The position numbers and the translations under genes were made by a program. A DNA stretch of 64,000 bases from the NCBI RefSeq assembly GCF_022921055.1, contig NZ_CP095061.1:92001-156000 (forward strand), written 5' to 3'. Shown piece by piece: positions 1-8,802 of this stretch. The notes under the pieces were generated by a model, which did not search any database, had not been told where the DNA came from, and saw nothing but the letters and a program-made list of their open reading frames with translations. Position 1 is the first letter of the stretch, and each line of letters begins with the position of its first letter. The DNA comes from Hymenobacter volaticus (GTDB taxonomy: Bacteria > Bacteroidota > Bacteroidia > Cytophagales > Hymenobacteraceae).

Positions 1-40
1 GTTCGCCGCACAAGCTTGTAGCTACCGCTATGATTTTTAA
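1..40 (+). CDS. Possible 3-prime end of an upstream gene (partial)
   Basis: One plus-strand frame is open from base 2 and ends at a TAA at 38-40. That stop overlaps the ATG of the next gene by one base (TAATG), the usual arrangement for translational coupling. Only about 12 residues are visible, so no family can be assigned. If real, the propeller protein that follows is the second or later gene of an operon that begins outside the window. Confidence 0.3.
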   Translation, partial: FAAQACSYRYDF

Positions 41-1770
41 TGACAAATAATGCTCGAATAATTCGAATCGGGGTACTTTATCAGGGAACCTATCTTCGCT
101 CTTGGGAAAGCCAAGCGCTTCGCTCTATCTCGCTGCTTGCCAATACTTCGTTGGAAGTACTGATTGAAGTAGACGCAAAGAATGCAAAGGCTGCGCAAGA
201 AGGAAGCTTACTATGGCAACGCTACCTGAAGTGGTTTTACCGGCCCTCAGCTCTTCTGCAAACCACTACTGCCAGCGACTTTGCTCTCAACGTACCGAGG
301 CTTACGTGCACTCCGCAGTTGCAGGCTGCTAAGGTGCAGCTCGACGAAACAACGGTTGCTGCCATAAGTAGTTATCAGTTGGATTTCATTTTAAGCTTTG
401 CCGACCAATCTATTAGCAGTTTGGTTGCCAACCTAACTCAAGTAGGCGTTTGGTATTTTCAGTTTGGAGCGCAAAGCAACAAGCCGAACTTGCCAATTGG
501 CTTTTGGGAAACTCATACCCATAAGATGGTCACTCCGGCCACACTGTACCAGTTGGCAGGCACAGGAGAAACCACAGTGTTGAAGCAAGGATACTTCCGC
601 ACGTTGCCGCATAGCCTGTCACTTAGTGCGGCCACTCTATACAAGGAATGCAGCAATTGGCCTGCTGACATGTGCCGCCAATTACTTGCCGGTTGCAAAC
701 TGCCTAGCTCAGCGCTTCAATCGTTGCCTGCTGTCAGCGAAGTACAAGTGCCCTCCAATACAGCTACACTGCGCTTTCTAGGGCAATTAGTGAAGCAGAA
801 GGTTCAGCAGCTATACAACGTATACCTGCAAGCCGATCAATGGAATATGGGAGTAGTAGATAGACCCATCCAGGACTTCCTCCGCCCAGAAACACTGCGC
901 GGAGTGAAAGTAGATGCTCCCGTACTTCCTAGCAGAAACGTGTTCTATGCTGACTGTTTCGCGCGGCAAGAGGCATCAGGAGCCGTGATTTACTTTGAAG
1001 CATACGATTACCGTGTACGACGCGGCAACATTTCACGCCTCAACTATCCATGGGAGCAAGGCAGCGTGCCTGAATTGGTCTTAGACTTTCCATTTCACTT
1101 ATCATATCCGTTTCTTTTCGGGCCTTACTGTATCCCCGAAGCTTGGGTTACCAACGGCATCCGTATGTACGATCTGCGCAAGCCGGTCACGGATCATACC
1201 ACGGGTCAGCTGTTGCTGGAAGCACCCGCCGTCGACTCTACCTTGCTGGAGTATGATGGGCGTTACTGGCTGTTCTACACCCGCATGGACCGTGACCCCA
1301 TGCTCAATCTGTACATCTCCTACGCTGACCGTATAGAGGGGCCTTGGCATGAGCACCCGCAAAATCCCGTTAAGACGGATATTCGCAGTGCACGTCCTGC
1401 TGGACCGTTTTTCGAAGAAGGCGGCAAACTTTATCGCCCCGCTCAGGATTGTGCCAAAGACTATGGGTATGGCATTACCATCAACGAGGTACTCACGCTC
1501 ACCACAACTGAATACGTTGAACGAGAAGCATCGGTACTAACTTCTCCGCATCCCGATTATCCCGATGGCCTGCACACTATTGTAGCGGTTGATGCAACGC
1601 GCACCATAATCGATTTCAAGCGCCGCCGCTTTATTCCTTTCGCTACTCTATTGGCTGTGTGGATCTGGATATCAGGCTTTATCAAGTTCAAGAAGAAACC
1701 GCATACGCCACAAATTGCCCAGTCAAGCCAAGCAGTACCAGAGGTGAAAGCAGTTAGTTCAGTTCGCTAA
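40..1770 (+). CDS. Formyltransferase-like / GINT1-like propeller protein of the polysaccharide locus
   Basis: 576 residues. Residues about 100-165 read like the N-terminal half of a methionyl-tRNA-formyltransferase-type domain (LDFILSF, then GVWYFQFG and PIGFWE). Residues about 270-525 resemble the five-bladed beta-propeller found at the N terminus of plant glucosamine inositolphosphorylceramide transferase (GINT1) and in bacterial sugar loci (FYAD, then FEAYDYR, PYCIPEAW, LFYTRMD and RPAQDC). A hydrophobic segment at about 531-550, followed by a Lys-rich tail, could anchor it in the membrane. It faces the minus-strand exopolysaccharide cluster, with about 30 bases between the convergent stops. 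A role in modifying a sugar of the polymer is inference; no catalytic residue is proven. The start overlaps a preceding stop by one base. Confidence 0.7.
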   Translation: MTNNARIIRIGVLYQGTYLRSWESQALRSISLLANTSLEVLIEVDAKNAKAAQEGSLLWQRYLKWFYRPSALLQTTTASDFALNVPRLTCTPQLQAAKVQLDETTVAAISSYQLDFILSFADQSISSLVANLTQVGVWYFQFGAQSNKPNLPIGFWETHTHKMVTPATLYQLAGTGETTVLKQGYFRTLPHSLSLSAATLYKECSNWPADMCRQLLAGCKLPSSALQSLPAVSEVQVPSNTATLRFLGQLVKQKVQQLYNVYLQADQWNMGVVDRPIQDFLRPETLRGVKVDAPVLPSRNVFYADCFARQEASGAVIYFEAYDYRVRRGNISRLNYPWEQGSVPELVLDFPFHLSYPFLFGPYCIPEAWVTNGIRMYDLRKPVTDHTTGQLLLEAPAVDSTLLEYDGRYWLFYTRMDRDPMLNLYISYADRIEGPWHEHPQNPVKTDIRSARPAGPFFEEGGKLYRPAQDCAKDYGYGITINEVLTLTTTEYVEREASVLTSPHPDYPDGLHTIVAVDATRTIIDFKRRRFIPFATLLAVWIWISGFIKFKKKPHTPQIAQSSQAVPEVKAVSSVR

Positions 1771-1799
1771 GACCGTAACTGCTCTAGCGCTTAACTAGG

Positions 1800-2552
1800 T
1801 CAAGCTACTTTTCTGCCCGTGATAATATAATGTTTGCAGAAGAGGTGTTTGAAAGGATACATCTGTTGCTTTAAGCTCTGGGGTAAGCTTGTTTTTAAGC
1901 GCGAGAGGTAAAGCATTTGTATTGGATACACCAATAAAGCAACTGGCAAATACACCAAGTCTTTGGAATAAGAGGAGGTGTATTCAATTTTCTCAATCTC
2001 TACCCCTTGCTTGCGCAGAAGCCGGCAAAGCTCTTGCACAGGTACGTTCTCGGTTAATTCTTCTGTGTCATCATAGATCGGCCTGAACATCCGATATCTC
2101 CCAAAAAGCAAATAAGCTATCCGGTCGATGACGGTAGCAGAATTATCATTTGTGACGATAAAAGTTCCACCGGGTTTTAACCGAGAAGCACAATTTCGAA
2201 TAAAGGATAGGGTGTTACTAAACATCATTACGCCGCTAATAGAAGTAATGAGGTCAAATTGCTGTTGATCAGGCAACGTAAAATCCTTTGTCAAATCCAT
2301 TTCAACAAAGGATACGTCTTGGCTCTTCGTTTTAGGAGGGAAAAGGTCTGCGCCCCATAAGTTTGCAGACGGAAATAATTTCCGCAAATACGTTAAAAAC
2401 TCCAAGTTACCACACGGCAAATCCAACGCTTGGATAGTAGCATCTTTCGGAAACCTACTGGCAAGATTGGCCAGAATAGTATAGTTAACGTCTTTCTGCG
2501 TTTGGCCTCTCTCTACAACAAAGTCAGCAGGAAGAGTAGCTTTTAGAGACAT
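1800..2552 (-). CDS. Class I SAM-dependent methyltransferase
   Basis: 250 residues with a Rossmann methyltransferase core. Motif I is LDLPCGNLEFL near residues 43-53, the acidic post-I position is GADLFPP, and FDLITSISGVMMF is the motif IV region, followed by LKPGGTFIVTND. The acceptor cannot be told from sequence. It is the last gene of the minus-strand polysaccharide cluster, so methylation of a sugar or of the polymer end is plausible but inferred. About 120 A/T-rich bases with a hairpin separate it from the upstream glycosyltransferase, so it may have its own promoter. Confidence 0.8.
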   Translation of the reverse strand: MSLKATLPADFVVERGQTQKDVNYTILANLASRFPKDATIQALDLPCGNLEFLTYLRKLFPSANLWGADLFPPKTKSQDVSFVEMDLTKDFTLPDQQQFDLITSISGVMMFSNTLSFIRNCASRLKPGGTFIVTNDNSATVIDRIAYLLFGRYRMFRPIYDDTEELTENVPVQELCRLLRKQGVEIEKIEYTSSYSKDLVYLPVALLVYPIQMLYLSRLKTSLPQSLKQQMYPFKHLFCKHYIITGRKVA

Positions 2553-2621
2553 GATCTAGAATTACGCGTAAATGATAGACTGCTAGATACTAAATAATAG
2601 TAATGTAAACGCAAATAACAG

Positions 2622-2660
2622 GGGAAAGCTCGCAATTATAAAGCATGCGCGAGTATTCCC
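2622..2660 (-). terminator. Hairpin between glycosyltransferase and methyltransferase genes
   Basis: Imperfect inverted repeat: GGGAA..CTCGC pairs with GCGAG..TTCCC across an A/T-rich loop. On the minus strand it follows the stop of the WcaI-like gene. There is no strong T run, so it may be an attenuator or merely incidental. Confidence 0.35.
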
Positions 2661-2672
2661 ATTATTATGTTA

Positions 2673-3917
2673 TTATGAGTTTATGACGGTGTTCTCAAAG
2701 GTCCTCATAACCTTTTCTATTGAAAGGTAATTCTCGGCGTATGTTCGAGCGTTTTTAGTAAGGCGTTGATTATCCTCGTCAATGGCCTTGCGCAAGCCTT
2801 CATTTAAAGCGTGCTGATTTTCGGCTTCTACTAGCAAGCCCATTTCGTATTTGCTCAAAAGAGAATGTAAGCCTGAGCCTTGATTTGCCGTAACAACAGC
2901 CAAACCGCCTACCGCTAATATGGTAGTCAGTTTGGAAGGCATAACTAAATCGCCGGCTGTACCTTTTTGAATAACTAAATGAATATCAGCCATATTCAGA
3001 AACTGGTTGAATTTTTCGAATGGCTGTAAAGGCAAGAATATAACGTTCTTCAGCTGCAATCCAGCAGCCATATTTTGTAGTTTCTCTTTGTATGGTCCTG
3101 AACCGCAAATTACAAACTTCACGGATTCTCTGTTCTCAAAGCTTTTTGCCGCGTGCAGAATATATTCCAGTCCTTGTTTTTCACCAATTGCTCCCGAATA
3201 TAAAACGACCGTATCGTTAGAATTGAAACCAAATTGCTCTTTTAAGCCTGCCTTATCATCGATGGGAAAAAATAGCGAATTATCAGTCCAATTAGGAAAT
3301 AATAATACTTCCTTTTGCGCTTTAGCTTCTATCTTCTTAATCATGTCTTCCGATATACTGCTAATATGATCGGCCTGATTAAAGATATATTTTTCTACTT
3401 TGAATAGGGTATTGATCACGCCTTTAGAGCGTATCATATTCAAATCTCTTGCAGCTTCGATCTGTAGATCTTGGATATGATAAGAGAATTTGGCTTTCGA
3501 TATTTTTTTGCACGCTATTCCTAGCAAGCCAAATTGAAAGGAGGGAGCAACAGTAATAACTGTATCGAATTTTTTAGTAAAAAGCAGCTGGATGAGCTTC
3601 AGAGAAGCGGTCAGGGAAAAAGACATGTCCAACAGCATTCGCTTCAAACCGGAAGGAACCGAAGGAACATACATCGGGCATCGATGAACTTGTAATGTTC
3701 CCCCTGAGGGAAGTGTTACTGTTTCTGTTTTGAAGCTATATCGGCTGTTGTAATAAGAAGGATCTACCTTCCATTGTGGGTAATAAGGATAGGCTGTAAT
3801 AACATCGCACTGGTAGTTGTTTTTGGCCAACCATGCCATCATTTCCCCACTGTATTTGCCAATACCGGTAGGCTCAGGAGAAAAGTTATATCCAATAAGT
3901 AATATCCTTTTCTTCAT
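2673..3917 (-). CDS. WcaI-like family 4 glycosyltransferase
   Basis: 414 residues with a GT-B fold. The N terminus (ILLIGYNFSPEPTGIGKYS, then YPYYPQWK) is characteristic of the colanic-acid WcaI family. The C-terminal nucleotide-sugar half shows VLYSGAIGEKQGLEYIL, CGSGPYKEKL and MPSKLTTILAVGG. It should transfer a sugar (fucose in the E. coli colanic-acid case) onto the lipid-linked repeat unit at the cytoplasmic face; the sugar here is unknown. It lies 48 bases downstream of the wcaF-like gene, and the pairing of WcaF- and WcaI-type proteins supports a shared pathway. The gene is visibly richer in A/T than housekeeping genes in this window. Confidence 0.85.
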   Translation of the reverse strand: MKKRILLIGYNFSPEPTGIGKYSGEMMAWLAKNNYQCDVITAYPYYPQWKVDPSYYNSRYSFKTETVTLPSGGTLQVHRCPMYVPSVPSGLKRMLLDMSFSLTASLKLIQLLFTKKFDTVITVAPSFQFGLLGIACKKISKAKFSYHIQDLQIEAARDLNMIRSKGVINTLFKVEKYIFNQADHISSISEDMIKKIEAKAQKEVLLFPNWTDNSLFFPIDDKAGLKEQFGFNSNDTVVLYSGAIGEKQGLEYILHAAKSFENRESVKFVICGSGPYKEKLQNMAAGLQLKNVIFLPLQPFEKFNQFLNMADIHLVIQKGTAGDLVMPSKLTTILAVGGLAVVTANQGSGLHSLLSKYEMGLLVEAENQHALNEGLRKAIDEDNQRLTKNARTYAENYLSIEKVMRTFENTVINS

Positions 3918-3965
3918 GCTGCGAGGAACGTAATTTGGGGTGAACTCATGGTTTTGCTGTTGCGC

Positions 3966-4517
3966 TTACGTGAGAATTTCGCGCTTACGCATATAGGTTG
4001 CCGGGTTGCCGGCATAAATTCCCCATGCATCTAAGTTCTTGGTGGCTACAGAATGTACAGTGAGAATAGAATGCGACTCGCACCGCACACCAGGGCATAC
4101 CACCGATTGAGCACCAATCCACACACCATCTTCCAAGGTTATTTTACCTAGTTTGTAAGGAAAGCTACTGACTTTGTAGTCATGGTTGCCAGTAAGAAGC
4201 ATAGCCCCTTGCGAAAGAGTAACGTTGTTGCCTATTGCAACATCCTCTAAGTTGTCTATCCAGACGGATTCCCCTATCCAGCAATTCTTACCGATAGTGA
4301 GGCGCCAAGGGTTCTTGATTCGCACTTTGTTTTTGATTACCAATCCTTCTCCTACCTGCGCTCCAAACAATATTAATAAAGACCGTTTGAGCTTATAAGG
4401 CCATGGAAAGAAACTATCCATGATCAAGTAATTGAAGAAAAACCAAATCAATACTTTAAGCTTGGGCCCAGCGACGTACCCTTCCGTATCGAATTTAGAT
4501 AAATCGGTCTGCAACAT
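3966..4517 (-). CDS. wcaF: WcaF-type polysaccharide O-acetyltransferase
   Basis: 183 residues, about the normal length for WcaF. It is a left-handed parallel beta-helix enzyme of the LacA/MaeB class: hexapeptide repeats run through roughly residues 60-160 (IGKNCWIGESVWID, IGNNVTLSQGAML, LEDGVWIGAQSVVCPGV). The likely catalytic His is in LLTGNHDY, and the end reads YAGNPATYMRKR. It would acetylate a sugar of the repeat unit using acetyl-CoA in the cytoplasm. It starts 9 bases after the VanZ-like gene ends, so the two are surely cotranscribed. Confidence 0.85.
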   Translation of the reverse strand: MLQTDLSKFDTEGYVAGPKLKVLIWFFFNYLIMDSFFPWPYKLKRSLLILFGAQVGEGLVIKNKVRIKNPWRLTIGKNCWIGESVWIDNLEDVAIGNNVTLSQGAMLLTGNHDYKVSSFPYKLGKITLEDGVWIGAQSVVCPGVRCESHSILTVHSVATKNLDAWGIYAGNPATYMRKREILT

Positions 4518-4526
4518 ACAACAACT

Positions 4527-5006
4527 TTACCTTGGCTTATTTCTGAGAACAGCCCAGAAAATTTTATATAAATAAATCCCTATAACTACACCTGTTACAT
4601 TTAAAATAATATCATCGATATCAGGTACTCCTATTCTGAAAACGAACTGGATTAGCTCAATGGAAAAGCTCATCAAGAACCCAATAAGTATTATTTTCCT
4701 CTTGGTGTAAATACCAAATATATTAACCAGGAAAAAGGCAAGAGGCACGAAAATAACTACATTGCCTAACAAATTAGCAACATTATTCTCTAAACCTATA
4801 AGATCGGAACGCCGAAATGATTGAATAGTATGCTTGATAGGAACCAAATTCACTAGGTTGTCCCGCCAAACAAGAGATTGTCTTCTTCTGGCAAAAAAGA
4901 CGATGTAAGTGAGTAATCCTGCATAAGAAAAAAATAAGAAAGTTCTTATATGTTTCATTAAATAATAGAACGGTGCGTTTTTTAGCGGGAAATGGCGTAA
5001 TGACAT
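4527..5006 (-). CDS. VanZ-like membrane protein
   Basis: 159 residues with about four membrane segments. VanZ-family signatures are visible: NLVP near the first loop, LLGNVVIFVPLAFFL, IELIQFVFR and DIDDIILNVTGVVIG. The biochemical role of VanZ domains is not settled, although they are common in glycan loci of Bacteroidota. An internal Met at 4958, just before the first hydrophobic stretch, is an equally good start. The gene sits between a GT4 gene (13 bases away) and the acetyltransferase gene (9 bases away), inside one operon. Confidence 0.75.
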   Translation of the reverse strand: MSLRHFPLKNAPFYYLMKHIRTFLFFSYAGLLTYIVFFARRRQSLVWRDNLVNLVPIKHTIQSFRRSDLIGLENNVANLLGNVVIFVPLAFFLVNIFGIYTKRKIILIGFLMSFSIELIQFVFRIGVPDIDDIILNVTGVVIGIYLYKIFWAVLRNKPR

Positions 5007-5019
5007 ATGCGTCGATAAT

Positions 5020-6165
5020 TTAGCTTGGCATCAAAGTTTTATAATAATCGGTATATTGTTTAGTAAGGAAATTCTTGTTGAAATCGTGAGAAATAATATC
5101 AGGTGCACTTTCGTGAATGAATTTGCGCTTATCAGCTTCGTGATAAGCCAACTCTAAATCTGCGGTAACTTGGTTGATATCATTTATATTCGTTATCCAG
5201 CCCAGCTCTTTGTCTGCTACATAACTGGACAGCCCTACATTCTTGCCTAAGAATACGGGAGTTCCTACCGACAAAGATTCGATTACTACGACAGCAAAAT
5301 TCTCGTTATGCGAGGTAAGGGCAAACAAATCTATTTCAGAATAAAACTGCATTTTCTGAACGTTGTCTTTCCAGCCTACCCATTCAATCTTGTCAGCATT
5401 ACCACACTCTACGGCTAAACTCTTCAACTTATTGACGTAATCGTCCTCGCCAGTGCCGGCCACCTGAAGCTTATAGTTGAACGATACTTTTGCAAGAGCT
5501 TTGATCAATATATCCAAGCCCTTTTTCGGGTCTATCCTTGATATGAAGCCTACAGTGAAGACGCTATTTGCATCTCGTTTTACTGGAGGTTTCACATTGT
5601 CGAGCTCTACCAGGTTGGATATAACGGCTCCTTCCCACTTTTCCTTTAGTATGAGCTGGCTCTCCTCCCACTCCATTGGTGTTGACACGTGGAGGAAAGT
5701 GTTCTTGAGCAATGACTTACCTACAACGGTTTGCAGAATCTGCTTTTTGACTTTATTATTTGTAGTCAATATATAATCGCAGAACATGCCGTGGGGTGAC
5801 AAAATCGGCTTCACGCCTCGCATACGGCAAACTGCCGCCGCTGCTACAATAGCGGGGCTCCACCATGAGTGCAGATGGACTACATCAAAATCGTTAACTG
5901 TTTGGAATATTTTATTCCAAAATCCTGGTGATAGGTGGGAGTTGCCTTTCGTGTATCGTTTAAAATAATACACTTTAACACCGTCAACTAGTACTTCCTC
6001 ACCGGTTTTGACATCTAATTCCTCTTTGCCATTGGCGGTGGTTGTATATACCGTTACATCATGACCATTCCGAACCAAGGATTCGGCTAGCAAATACACA
6101 ACGGCCATTAGGCCTCCGTATATGTACGCAGGTTTATAAACAGGAATTATGAAAAGTATCTTCAT
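5020..6165 (-). CDS. Family 4 glycosyltransferase
   Basis: 381 residues, GT-B fold. The N-terminal acceptor half opens with PVYKPAYIYGG and has the VTVYTTTANG pattern and HLHSWWSP. The donor half carries GFISRIDPKKGLDIL, VAGTGEDDY, WVGWKDN and the E-x7-E type region ending NENFAVVVIESLSVGTP. It should add one sugar of the exopolysaccharide repeat; donor and linkage cannot be read. Only 2 bases separate it from the upstream glycosyltransferase gene, so the two are cotranscribed. Confidence 0.85.
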   Translation of the reverse strand: MKILFIIPVYKPAYIYGGLMAVVYLLAESLVRNGHDVTVYTTTANGKEELDVKTGEEVLVDGVKVYYFKRYTKGNSHLSPGFWNKIFQTVNDFDVVHLHSWWSPAIVAAAAVCRMRGVKPILSPHGMFCDYILTTNNKVKKQILQTVVGKSLLKNTFLHVSTPMEWEESQLILKEKWEGAVISNLVELDNVKPPVKRDANSVFTVGFISRIDPKKGLDILIKALAKVSFNYKLQVAGTGEDDYVNKLKSLAVECGNADKIEWVGWKDNVQKMQFYSEIDLFALTSHNENFAVVVIESLSVGTPVFLGKNVGLSSYVADKELGWITNINDINQVTADLELAYHEADKRKFIHESAPDIISHDFNKNFLTKQYTDYYKTLMPS

Positions 6166-6167
6166 GT

Positions 6168-7358
6168 CTAACGGGCCGGCTTACTTATTCCGGCTGTTTC
6201 TTTGGTGCAGGTTAAATAAATCGTCTCGATTTGATCTAATAGCTTCTTAGGTTCAAACCTCTTGGCATTAAGAATGCCTGACTCCACTGCACGGCTCCGA
6301 TCGGAGGGAGAGAGGGAGAGGATTTGTTGGAGCACTTGAGCTGACTCGTCGGCCCAAGCGGCAACTTTTTCTTCAGCACCGGGACGGCGGGGGGCCAGGA
6401 AACCTGCATCTCCTGCCACTTCCGTCATCGGGGCCTCATTGGTTGTGAGGACTAGGCATCCCGAAGCCATTGCCTCGGCAATAGGCCAGCCAAAGCCTTC
6501 GGCAAGTGATGGGAAAATGAACACAGAAGCCCCTGCATACGCCAACTGCACAAATTCGTCGGGGATATTCGTGAGAAAGTGAATATCGTCTTGATAAGCA
6601 GACTGCTCACGCATTTGCATCAGGGTGGGCGTTGGGGCCTCGCCAATCAACAAAAGTGGAAGGGTGCCACCTGTGTTCTTGCGCCACGCATTATAAATTT
6701 CAACAACTCCGGCTCGGTTCTTATACCACTGGTTCCCTCCGATATGCAGGAGGTAGCCAGCGTTTAAGTCTATGCCGGTTTGCTTGGTTAAGGAGGCGCG
6801 TGCTTGCTTTAAATCTACGGGGCTGAACTTTTGGTTTAGCGCGTTGTAGACGGTTTCGGAAGAGAGAGGAGCGGAGGGCAGAAAGTGAGCAAGATCTTGC
6901 TGCGTCTTCTGGGAAACAGAAATGAAATGCTTGGCTTGCGAGTAACCCTGCCGAATATACTTCTGGTACTGGCGCCCCGACCACCCCGTAGGATTCTCCG
7001 GTATAGCTCCCAAAGCCGACCATTGCGCTAAAAAGTCGTGGCAGTGTACCACGTGTGGCCGATCGGCTACTATGGGTACCCAAGGGCCCAAGGCGTGGTC
7101 AGTAAACACGAAGAGCGTATCCGGCGAATAGCTAGATAATTTCTTGCGTACGGAACTCGGAAAGGTGATGTACTGATCGATGTAATACAGCCATTTCCGC
7201 AAAACTCGTGGAGCAGGAACGCGAGATACTTTTGCTTGAGGCGAAAGTATCTCAACGCTGTGTCCTCGGTCCTTCATCCCTTCTGCCAGCATTCTTGCGA
7301 AGCGGGGCATGCTCTGATGACCGAGGAAGTCGGGATGTGCAAAGAAAACTATGTTCAC
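6168..7358 (-). CDS. Family 4 glycosyltransferase (second)
   Basis: 396 residues, GT-B fold. The N-terminal half begins IVFFAHPDFLGHQSMPRFA and continues with HVVHCHDFL. The donor half has LLHIGGNQWYKNR, LLIGEAP and FIFPSLAEGFGWPIAEAMAS, the last being the classical E-x7-E region of GT4 enzymes. It is more GC-rich than the adjoining glycosyltransferase, which suggests that the cluster was assembled from parts of different origin. The sugar specificity is unknown. Confidence 0.85.
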   Translation of the reverse strand: MNIVFFAHPDFLGHQSMPRFARMLAEGMKDRGHSVEILSPQAKVSRVPAPRVLRKWLYYIDQYITFPSSVRKKLSSYSPDTLFVFTDHALGPWVPIVADRPHVVHCHDFLAQWSALGAIPENPTGWSGRQYQKYIRQGYSQAKHFISVSQKTQQDLAHFLPSAPLSSETVYNALNQKFSPVDLKQARASLTKQTGIDLNAGYLLHIGGNQWYKNRAGVVEIYNAWRKNTGGTLPLLLIGEAPTPTLMQMREQSAYQDDIHFLTNIPDEFVQLAYAGASVFIFPSLAEGFGWPIAEAMASGCLVLTTNEAPMTEVAGDAGFLAPRRPGAEEKVAAWADESAQVLQQILSLSPSDRSRAVESGILNAKRFEPKKLLDQIETIYLTCTKETAGISKPAR

Positions 7359-7413
7359 GACGCTGATTTTGGTGTAATACTAGTGCCACACAGCGTGGCT
7401 AGACAAGTCTAAA

Positions 7414-8774
7414 TCAGCTTGTGCGAACTACACGTTTTAGCGGGGCGCTCCGCAAGGAAGCAATTAATAGCCCCGCTATTAAAGTGCTGAATCCTAAAGC
7501 GGTTGGCTGTGCCCATTGGCCCTGTGGTATCAATAGCAGGCCATTGCTCAGCAGAATCCAAGGAAGAAAGTCGCTCGCACTAAGCTTTTCATAGCAAGCA
7601 AAAGCAACTTTAATACAGAACCCAACCCGAAGGAAAATTACGATTATACCGAACAATGGGCCCATCTCGCCAATCAAGCGCGCCCACTCTTCTTCTGCTA
7701 TCAGAAACTGTGTGCCGCCACTCAGCAGCATACTACCTACGTTGGTACCCATTCCGATGCCGTACCCAAAGAAAGGCGTGTTGGAAGTGCCGGTTAGAGC
7801 TGATATCATCCCACCCAAGTATCGGTTGCCAATGGTGCCTTCCAAGCCACCTTCAGTTTCGCTAGCGCTGGTGAAGCGGGAGAGAAAGGCTTCGGTTGCG
7901 TTCTGGAAGAAGCTAGCTTGGCTCAGGACTGCCAAGGCTATGACCATTGCAAAACCAATAGGGATGATCTTGGATAGGTATTGAGGTTTTCTAGCTACTG
8001 CCGCTAACGTGAAGATCATGGTTACGCCTACGCTAAACAGCAGAGAGCGGCTTATCGACATAGGTATGGCAGCAAGCAAGCCTGCTGTCGCAGCAATGAG
8101 GACCAAGCGGTTTACGTTTTGTGAGTTCAGCCAGAAGTAGAACACAAAACACGCGACAAACATGAAAAACTGCGTATTGCCGTTGGTAAAGGAAAAGGTA
8201 CCAGGGGGCGGAAATAGTTTAGCGCACCACTATAACCTGCACCAGCCATGTCGCCTCCTACCCCACGGTTCACCCAGGCGGACTGTGGGCTATAGAACTG
8301 CAAAGCAATAAGGACAGTCATCGGAATGGCTATCCACAGCGTCACCTTCCCTAGCTTCACTACATCCTCGCGATTGAAGATGCGACCAATCACAAACACC
8401 ATCGGGAAGTGAAGTAGCAAAATGCGGGCTCCGTATATAGCAACCGCAATGTTGCCGTGGCCGAAGAGTACGGCCGTAAAGGTTGAGAGTAGTCCAATCA
8501 GCATCATCCCAATCATGTAGGGATTAGCTGGAAGTAAACCGCGCTGCCAAGTGACAAATAATAACCATACGACCAACGGGTCGCGGACAATAAGGAGAGG
8601 AGTTGCTAAACCTGGCAGAAACCATTTACGCAACGCCCCCTCGAAAATTAGAAGTAGAAAATAGGCCCAAACCCCTTGCTTGAGCAAGCGGTTTGGGTCT
8701 TTTGCTGCATTCTTGCGCCGCTCCAACACAACCCTTGGCTCCGGGCGAATTACTGCAATGTTGGTGGTGGACAC
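7414..8774 (-). pseudogene. O-antigen polymerase/ligase-like membrane protein, split by a frameshift
   Basis: Two overlapping minus-strand reading frames (8127-8774 for the N-terminal part, 7414-8163 for the C-terminal part) together make one polytopic Wzy/WaaL-like protein of about 450 residues. The first frame runs well to GYSGALNYFRP and then turns to nonsense. Adding one G to the five-G run at 8204-8208 (plus strand) would give FRPPGTFSFTNGNTQFF and join directly to MFVACFVFYFW of the second frame. As written, the gene cannot make a full polymerase. Homopolymer sequencing error, phase variation and genuine decay are all possible. Its position between the Wzc-like and glycosyltransferase genes fits a repeat-unit polymerase, which is inference from context and topology. 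Confidence 0.75.
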
Positions 8775-8802
8775 TGTGAAATTGCTTAAATAAGATAATC
8801 TA

